Positions 22,099 through 27,291 of a DNA stretch of 27,291 nucleotides are shown one piece after another. Made by a program: the position numbers and the translations under genes. The DNA comes from Parvularcula sp039198765. Its GTDB lineage: Bacteria > Pseudomonadota > Alphaproteobacteria > Caulobacterales > Parvularculaceae. The notes under the pieces were generated by a model, which was given only the letters and a program-made list of their open reading frames with translations, did no database searches and was not told the DNA's origin. Position 1 is the stretch's first letter; the number at the start of each line of letters is the position of its first letter. The DNA is taken from assembly GCA_039198765.1 (NCBI GenBank), contig JBCCTF010000039.1, positions 1-27,291 of the forward strand, written 5' to 3'.

Positions 22099-22842
22099 AT
22101 GTCCAGCCCCACCTTCAGCCGCCGCGGCATTCTCGGCCTCCTTCCGGCAGGTTTGCTCGCAGGTTGCAGCACCGATGATATCAACAGCGTCCTCGGCCAA
22201 GTCATCGGCGGAGCGGACGGCGCAGCAGGACTTTCGTCTGCCGAAGCAGCCAGCGGCATCCGCGCGGCCCTCGACCAAGGCATCACGACGGCGATCGCGC
22301 AAGTCGGGCGCCAGGGCGGCTACTTCGACGACCCGCTGATCCAGATCGGCCTGCCGAGTCAGCTGGAAGACATCCGCTCACAGCTTGGCCGGATCGGCCT
22401 GTCAGGTCCGCTGGACGAGATGAAGCTTCAGCTCAATCGCGGCGCTGAAGCGGCTGCGCCCCAAGCACGGTCGATCTTCGGTGATGCAGTGAAGAGCCTG
22501 TCGATTTCCGATGCGCTCGGCATCGTCAACGGCGGCCCGCGTTCAGCCACGGACTATTTCCAGCGCCAGACCACGCCCGCGCTGACCAGCCTCTTCACCC
22601 CGGTGATGGAGCGGTCGCTGCAGCAAGCTGGCGCAATCCAGACGTACGACAACCTCGCCGCGCGCCTGAACAATGTGCCCTTTGCGCCAGAGCTGGCTTC
22701 GGACACCAAGGCCGACCTGATCCGCTTCGGGGTCGAAGGCGGGCTTGGCGGCCTCTTCACCTACATCGGCAAGGAAGAAGAGGCGATCCGCGAGAACCCG
22801 GTGCGGCGGACCAGCGAGATCCTCCGCCGCGTCTTTGGCTAA
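22099..22842 (+). CDS. DUF4197 family lipoprotein with Tat-like signal
   Basis: A 247-residue protein whose N-terminus has SRRGILGLLPAGLLAGC: a twin-arginine-like motif (residues 7-12) followed by the lipobox LAGC (Cys23). The rest follows DUF4197: ASGIRAALDQGITTAIAQVG, then GYFDDPLIQIGLP, MKLQLNRGAEAAAPQARSIF and GGPRSATDYFQRQTTPALT. A C-terminal GGLGGLFTYIGKEEEAIRENP segment with RR(x)SEILRRVFG ends the protein. Function is unknown. GGAG lies seven bases before the ATG. The next gene starts three bases after the stop, so the two are probably an operon. The ATG overlaps the other strand's alternative start at 22100. Confidence 0.9.
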   Translation: MSSPTFSRRGILGLLPAGLLAGCSTDDINSVLGQVIGGADGAAGLSSAEAASGIRAALDQGITTAIAQVGRQGGYFDDPLIQIGLPSQLEDIRSQLGRIGLSGPLDEMKLQLNRGAEAAAPQARSIFGDAVKSLSISDALGIVNGGPRSATDYFQRQTTPALTSLFTPVMERSLQQAGAIQTYDNLAARLNNVPFAPELASDTKADLIRFGVEGGLGGLFTYIGKEEEAIRENPVRRTSEILRRVFG

Positions 22843-22845
22843 GCG

Positions 22846-24249
22846 ATGAACGATCAGGTCGCAGCTCTGCGCGAGGTGGCGTCGCCCGCCTCTATCGTGC
22901 CCGATGATGCGTATGCCCCGCATCTTGAGGAGTGGCGCGGTCGCTGGCCTGGCGAGACACCCCTGATCCTCGCGCCGGGCAGCACGGGCGAATTGTCCGC
23001 GATCATGCGCGAAGCTTATGCCCGCGACATCGCCATTGTTCCCCAAGGCGGCAACACCGGCCTTGTCGGTGGCGCTGCGGCGAAGGGCGAGGTGATCATC
23101 ACCACCAAGCGCATGCGCGGTGTGCGGAACGTCTCACCTGAAGGCTTCACGATGTGCCTTGAGGCGGGGATCACCCTGCAGGAGGCTCAACAGAATGCTG
23201 ACGAAGTCGATCGCCTCTTCCCGTTGTCAATCGGCGCGGAGGGAACCGCGAACATCGGCGGTGTGCTCAGCACCAACGCTGGCGGTATCCACGTTCTGCG
23301 ATACGGCAATGCACGTGATCTCGTTTTAGGCCTTGAAGCCGTCTTGCCAGACGGACGCATTTGGAACGGGCTGAATTCGCTTCGAAAAAACAACACCGGG
23401 TACGATCTCAAGCACCTTTTCATCGGGGGCGAAGGCACCTTGGGCATCATCACGGCCGCGGTGTTGAAGCTTTATCCTCAGCCCAAAGAGCATGTGACCG
23501 CCCTGCTCGCTGTGCCTTCAGCGGAGGCAGCGGTCTCCCTCCTCTCCCGCGCGCAGGAGCGGTCTGGGGGGCAGCTTGGGTCCTTTGAGCTGATGGGTGG
23601 GCCGATGTTCGATCTTGTGCTCGATCAGTTCTCGGACATGCAGTGGCCCCTCGGTAGTGAGGCCCCTTATTACGTCCTCACCGAGTTTACCTCCGGGGCA
23701 GAAGGCAGCCTACGGACGATGGTTGATGGCCTGCTCGAAGACGCGATGGAAGCGGGCCTCGTCACGGACGGGACGATCGCGGCAGATGTTCAGCAGGCGG
23801 ATCGTCTTTGGCACATCAGGCACATGGCCAGTGAGGCCATGAAGCGCGACGGAGCGCCATGTGTGAAATGTGACATCAGTGTACCAATCGCCAAAGTCCC
23901 TGCCTTCCTGCATCAGGCCGGCAAGGTCGTCGAACGTGCCCAGCCGGGCTCCCGCGTCATCGCTTTTGGCCACATGGGCGACGGCAACATCCACTACGAC
24001 ATCCTCGCGCCCCTCGGCGCCGATCATCAGGTCTTCCGTGAACAGATGAGTTCCATGGAACGCGCGGTACACGAAGTCGTCGTGAACCTCGACGGCTCGA
24101 TCTCCGCTGAGCATGGCATCGGCCAACTGAAGCGTGACGAACTCGCCGAACGCAAAGACCCCGTCGAGATGGATATGATGCGCGCCATCAAACGGCAGCT
24201 CGACCCCAAGGGCCTGATGAACCCCGGCAAACTGCTCCGCATGGACTGA
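22846..24249 (+). CDS. FAD-binding oxidoreductase (D-lactate / D-2-hydroxyglutarate dehydrogenase type)
   Basis: A 467-residue flavoenzyme of the VAO/PCMH family (GlcD/D2HGDH-like) that oxidises a D-2-hydroxyacid to the 2-oxoacid. The FAD-binding domain has IVPQGGNTGLVGGA (64-77), SIGAEGTANIGGVLSTNAGG and GEGTLGIITAAVLKL. The C-terminal domain has FGHMGDGNIHYD (metal/substrate histidines), SAEHGIGQLKR and LDPKGLMNPGKLL. The length and the KRxEL-type ending fit D-2-hydroxyglutarate dehydrogenase-like enzymes best. The ATG lies three bases after the DUF4197 stop and no strong ribosome site precedes it, which points to translational coupling. The exact substrate cannot be read from sequence. Confidence 0.92.
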   Translation: MNDQVAALREVASPASIVPDDAYAPHLEEWRGRWPGETPLILAPGSTGELSAIMREAYARDIAIVPQGGNTGLVGGAAAKGEVIITTKRMRGVRNVSPEGFTMCLEAGITLQEAQQNADEVDRLFPLSIGAEGTANIGGVLSTNAGGIHVLRYGNARDLVLGLEAVLPDGRIWNGLNSLRKNNTGYDLKHLFIGGEGTLGIITAAVLKLYPQPKEHVTALLAVPSAEAAVSLLSRAQERSGGQLGSFELMGGPMFDLVLDQFSDMQWPLGSEAPYYVLTEFTSGAEGSLRTMVDGLLEDAMEAGLVTDGTIAADVQQADRLWHIRHMASEAMKRDGAPCVKCDISVPIAKVPAFLHQAGKVVERAQPGSRVIAFGHMGDGNIHYDILAPLGADHQVFREQMSSMERAVHEVVVNLDGSISAEHGIGQLKRDELAERKDPVEMDMMRAIKRQLDPKGLMNPGKLLRMD

Positions 24250-24306
24250 CCCGCCGGGACAAGTCGGCCTCTTTCGACTCGCGCCCAGCTGGATTATGCA
24301 GCGCCC

Positions 24307-25065
24307 ATGCTCATCGTCCTCTCGCCCGCCAAGAACCTGAACTTCGAGCCTGCCGATGGCCGTCTGAAGACCACCGAGGCGCGCTTTCCCGACGAGACGG
24401 CCAAGCTGGTCGACGTCCTCAAGAAGAAGACCCCGTCGAAGTTGGCGGCACTGATGAGCCTGTCGGAAAACCTCTCCACCCTGAACGCTGAGCGCTACAA
24501 AGCCTTCGGCACCCAGTCGACGAAGCAATCGATCCTCGCCTTCAACGGAGACGTCTACCGCGGCTTTGATGCGGCGAGCCTCGACAGCAAAGGCCTCGCC
24601 GCCGCCCAGGACCGGGTGCGGATCCTCTCAGGCCTCTACGGTGTCCTCCGCCCCCTCGACCTGATCGAACCCTATCGGCTGGAGATGGGGACCTCCCTTA
24701 AAACCCGCCGGGGCGAGACCCTCTACGATTTCTGGGGCGATCGGATTGGCAAGATGCTCGACGATGAGCTGGACGGCGCGCCGCTCATCAACTGTGCCTC
24801 GAACGAATACTTCAAAGCTGTCCGCGGCCTGAAGAGCCCGGTCATCACCTGCCAGTTCAAGGAAGAGAAAGACGGCAAGCACCGCGTGCTCGGCTTCTTC
24901 GCGAAGGCAGCCCGCGGGATGATGGCGCGGTTTGCCGTGGACCAGCGCGTTGATGATCCCGAGGGCCTCAAGGACTTCAACACCTCAGGCTATAAATTCG
25001 AGCCCAGCCTCTCGAACGCGAAAACATGGGTCTTCGCTCGTCCCCAGCCTCCGAAAGTCAGCTGA
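24307..25065 (+). CDS. yaaA: Peroxide stress protein YaaA (UPF0246)
   Basis: A 252-residue soluble protein. It starts MLIVLSPAKNLNFE, the family hallmark, followed by MSLSENLSTLNAERYKAF, AFNGDVYRGFDA, RILSGLYGVLRPLDLIEPYRLEMG and LINCASNEYFKAV, and ends with the FNTSGYKF-type motif. The E. coli homologue lowers free iron and limits hydroxyl-radical damage under peroxide stress and binds DNA. The length is normal. About 57 bases separate it from the dehydrogenase gene upstream, and no clear terminator or promoter is visible in that space. Confidence 0.96.
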   Translation: MLIVLSPAKNLNFEPADGRLKTTEARFPDETAKLVDVLKKKTPSKLAALMSLSENLSTLNAERYKAFGTQSTKQSILAFNGDVYRGFDAASLDSKGLAAAQDRVRILSGLYGVLRPLDLIEPYRLEMGTSLKTRRGETLYDFWGDRIGKMLDDELDGAPLINCASNEYFKAVRGLKSPVITCQFKEEKDGKHRVLGFFAKAARGMMARFAVDQRVDDPEGLKDFNTSGYKFEPSLSNAKTWVFARPQPPKVS

Positions 25066-25131
25066 GCCCGGTTAACCGCTGGGTTGCCCACGTTTACTTT
25101 CGTGATAGGGTTTCGGTTGGGAGACTGAATT

Positions 25132-25737
25132 ATGATCCGCAAAGCTTTGATTTCCGCCCTTTTTGCGGCGGTTGCGACCACCTCGGCCCAGGCCCAATCG
25201 ACCCCGGCGGAGCTGACGGTCATCCCCAACATGAATCTGGAGACCATCGCGCCGGTCCTGCGCAATGCAGGACTTGCTCCCCAGACCGTGACGATCAATG
25301 GCGAGGATAGCCTGGTGGTGCCTTCGGGCGATGTGAAGCTCGTGTTCCGCCCCACTGTCTGCAATCCCGATTGCGCGGGTCTCCTGATGTTCAGCCTCTT
25401 CCAAGGCAACGCGCCGTCGAATTTGATGAACGATTTCAACAGCCGTACGCCGCCCACCGCAGCCTACACGGCGCAGGGCAACACGGTGCTGTCGCGCTAT
25501 CTGATCGCCGACCATGGGATCACGACCGGCTCGCTGATGGTCAACGTCATGGTCTTCGACAACACGGTGACCAAGTGGCTGAACGACCGCAGCCGCACCC
25601 TCGCTCGCTCCGTTTCGGTTGCTGAGCAGAACCGCATCCCCTCAAATTTTGAGCGAGAGACCGAGGACTACCTCGCCGACATGATGAGCCGCCGGGAGCT
25701 TTACAGCGGCCTCAACAGCCACAGCGAGAGCTACTAA
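25132..25737 (+). CDS. Exported YbjN-like domain protein
   Basis: A 201-residue protein with a signal peptide (MIRKALISALFAAVATTSAQA, cleavage near residue 21). The middle shows LVFRPTVCNPDCAGLLMFSLFQG, then LMNDFNSRTPPTAAYTAQGN and TVLSRYLIADHGITTGSL, which matches the YbjN-domain pattern of a mixed alpha/beta domain. YbjN is a poorly understood regulator of motility and stress in enterobacteria. The exported alphaproteobacterial form has no assigned role. Two Cys in a CNPDC arrangement could form a disulfide. GGGAGA precedes the ATG by about nine bases. The stop overlaps the convergent DUF418 stop by four bases. Confidence 0.75.
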   Translation: MIRKALISALFAAVATTSAQAQSTPAELTVIPNMNLETIAPVLRNAGLAPQTVTINGEDSLVVPSGDVKLVFRPTVCNPDCAGLLMFSLFQGNAPSNLMNDFNSRTPPTAAYTAQGNTVLSRYLIADHGITTGSLMVNVMVFDNTVTKWLNDRSRTLARSVSVAEQNRIPSNFERETEDYLADMMSRRELYSGLNSHSESY

Positions 25738-27035
25738 GCTCCGCTGCGCTTGATCGGCGGGATGGTGACGTAGGTCAGCGCCCGCCACACCCATTCCAAC
25801 GGCCCGAACCGGAACGTTTTCAGCCACAGGACGCTGAAGATGATCTGGAGCACCCAAATCGCGATGACGACGAGCATCACCTCGTAGCGCTCCACCTTCT
25901 GGTGAAGGCCGAGCCCGACACCATACCAGATGAACACCTGGATCACGGACTGCATCAGATAGTTCGTGAACGCCATACGGCCGACAGCGCCCAGTCCATC
26001 TTGGAGCCACCGCAGCGCACCGCTCCGTACAAAGAGGAAAATGAGCCCGACATGCCCGATCGAAAGGGCGACTCTTCGCGCCTGGTAAAGAGTGAAGTGC
26101 AGGTCGAACGCATCAACCGCGAAATCGAGCCGCCACATGTCCACGGCTCGCCATACACCAAGGGTCAAGCCGACACCGTATCCCGCGGTCAAGAGGAGCC
26201 AGTACGTTCCGCTGCTCGCGCTCCCCATCAAAATCCCTGACCGCGCCATGGCCATTCCGATCAGGATCAGGCAGGCGGCATCAATCAGGCTGAGCCAGAA
26301 GAAGCCGCCCAAGAAATCACCAAAATCCTCCGCCGCGCGGCCCAGATGGTCTGGGATCCCGCGCTTCAGAAGCTCTTCAGCCTGTTCAGCTTTTTCCTCT
26401 TCTGAGCCCTTCCAGTAAGCCAGCTCTTCGCCCCAATCGTCGTAGCTCTCCTGCTCTTCCTCAGTCAGCTCCTCACCGGCCTCCAACTTGGCGGAAGCCT
26501 CATCGTAAGCCACCTGATCCTCAGCATACCCCTGCATTTCGAAGAAGCCGCCGACGGTCATCACGACCAAGAGGATACTGGCGATCAGCACGAGCCACTT
26601 CGACGCGAGCTTCCTGAAGGGGAACAGCAGGATGCCGGTGACGCCATAGGTCATCAGGATGTCGTAGGGATACATCAACAGGATACCGTTGATCAGTCCA
26701 AAGACGATCAACCACAGCATCCGCCGCGCGTGAATATCGCCGGCGTTCAAAAGCTGCTTCTGCTCAAGGCGCCCGAGGAAGAGCACGATCCCCGCGCCGA
26801 AGAGCAGCGAGAACAGCCCCCGCATCGCCCCCTCGAAATAGACCGCAATCGAGGCCCAGGAAATGAAATTCAAAATCCCCGTTCCGCCGTCGGCTTGGTA
26901 ATTGAAGAAAGCACTGTCGTAGAGCGCCATCCCGGTGGAGTTCATGATCAGGATGCCGAGGAGCGCAAAACCCCGCGCCACATCGAGCCCAGAGATACGA
27001 TCGGTGTTGCCGATCGGCGTGGCAGTGCTGATCAT
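25734..27035 (-). CDS. DUF418 domain-containing membrane protein
   Basis: A 433-residue multi-pass inner-membrane protein. The start RISGLDVARGFALLGILIMN (13-32) is typical of DUF418 and related acyltransferase-like membrane proteins. About ten hydrophobic segments follow, and the C-terminal part has GRMAFTNYLMQSVI and FRFGPLEWVWRALTY, the DUF418 hallmarks. Residues 168-240 form a strongly acidic soluble loop (EEEQESYDDWGEELAYW...), probably helical, between two membrane segments. GAGGGGG lies before the ATG. Function is unknown; some relatives are thought to modify or transport envelope components. It diverges from pth. Confidence 0.92.
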   Translation of the reverse strand: MISTATPIGNTDRISGLDVARGFALLGILIMNSTGMALYDSAFFNYQADGGTGILNFISWASIAVYFEGAMRGLFSLLFGAGIVLFLGRLEQKQLLNAGDIHARRMLWLIVFGLINGILLMYPYDILMTYGVTGILLFPFRKLASKWLVLIASILLVVMTVGGFFEMQGYAEDQVAYDEASAKLEAGEELTEEEQESYDDWGEELAYWKGSEEEKAEQAEELLKRGIPDHLGRAAEDFGDFLGGFFWLSLIDAACLILIGMAMARSGILMGSASSGTYWLLLTAGYGVGLTLGVWRAVDMWRLDFAVDAFDLHFTLYQARRVALSIGHVGLIFLFVRSGALRWLQDGLGAVGRMAFTNYLMQSVIQVFIWYGVGLGLHQKVERYEVMLVVIAIWVLQIIFSVLWLKTFRFGPLEWVWRALTYVTIPPIKRSGA

Positions 27036-27141
27036 GGTGATCCCCCTCTTGCCTCCGCCCTAGCAGAGCCGTGATCACATTGCGACAGGACGCCACAGGC
27101 CGGCTCTTCCATTTGCCACTGAGCAGCCTAGAGAGAGGCCC

Positions 27142-27291
27142 ATGTTTCTCTTCGTCGGCCTCGGAAACCCGGATCAAAAATACCTCGGCAACCGCCACAA
27201 CGCGGGCTTCATGGCGCTCGACGCGATCGCCGACGACCGCGGGCTGGGCCCGTTTCGGTCGAAATTTCAGGGCCTTCTGGCTGAAGGCAAG
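27142..27291 (+). CDS. pth: Peptidyl-tRNA hydrolase, 3' part beyond window
   Basis: The first 50 codons of Pth, which frees tRNA from peptidyl-tRNA that dropped off the ribosome. The frame reads MFLFVGLGNPDQKYLGNRHN, which carries the family Asn (N9) and the catalytic His (H19), followed by AGFMALDAIAD and FRSKFQG. GAGAGAGG lies a few bases before the ATG. The gene is open to the right edge. No ribosomal protein L25/Ctc gene, a frequent neighbour upstream, is present here. Confidence 0.95.
   Translation, partial: MFLFVGLGNPDQKYLGNRHNAGFMALDAIADDRGLGPFRSKFQGLLAEGK

Noticed and set aside
24263..24282. Small inverted repeat AGTCG/CGACT between the dehydrogenase and yaaA
   Set aside because: Five-base arms with no T run are expected by chance.
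1..27291. Mobile elements, prophage, CRISPR or toxin-antitoxin genes
   Set aside because: I saw no transposase, integrase, direct-repeat array, terminal repeats or toxin-like small gene pairs.

Overview
The window is a gene-dense, GC-rich stretch of what looks like the core chromosome of a probably marine alphaproteobacterium. The evidence is a RecA with alphaproteobacterial features and a GTTC-N7-GTTC-like SOS box, a small DUF6324-type protein, a VPLPA-type PEP-CTERM protein, tandem DUF2799 lipoproteins, and ligase and dehydrogenase families common in marine alphaproteobacteria. Parvularculales or Hyphomonadaceae-like bacteria would fit, but I cannot fix the genus. I see no insertion sequence, phage, CRISPR array, tRNA or rRNA.

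Region 1-5.8 kb: a 5' part of nuoJ (complex I) runs off the left edge. recA lies upstream of it with its own intrinsic terminator and a probable LexA operator. Divergent from recA is a two-gene unit (DUF6324 protein and an AsmA-like protein, overlapping in ATGA). It converges on a medium/long-chain acyl-CoA ligase of the AlkK/DmdB type.

Region 5.9-11.1 kb: a BlaI-type repressor and an M56 (BlaR1-like) membrane metalloprotease form an operon behind a promoter carrying two BlaI-type operators. The protease keeps the HELTH zinc site, but its large outer domain is not a penicillin-binding sensor. It holds a charged helical region, a duplicated 38-residue beta-like unit and six acidic heptads. Next comes a translationally coupled pair: a glycerophosphodiester phosphodiesterase and a patatin-like phospholipase.

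Region 11.2-19.3 kb: a YheS/Uup-type ABC-F ATPase, two paralogous DUF2799 lipoproteins, the lipoprotein-release system LolD plus a LolC/E permease, a GNAT acetyltransferase, and a DmdC-type acyl-CoA dehydrogenase.

Region 19.4-27.3 kb: a VPLPA-CTERM secreted protein, a Sua5-type threonylcarbamoyl-AMP synthase (tRNA t6A), and an exported protein with a possible zinc-carboxypeptidase-like signature. Then come a Tat-type DUF4197 lipoprotein, a D-2-hydroxyacid dehydrogenase (FAD/VAO family), YaaA, an exported YbjN-like protein, a DUF418 membrane protein, and the start of pth. The most promising material for something undescribed is the BlaI/M56 module with its unfamiliar sensor, followed by the possible M14-like exported enzyme at 21054-21992.
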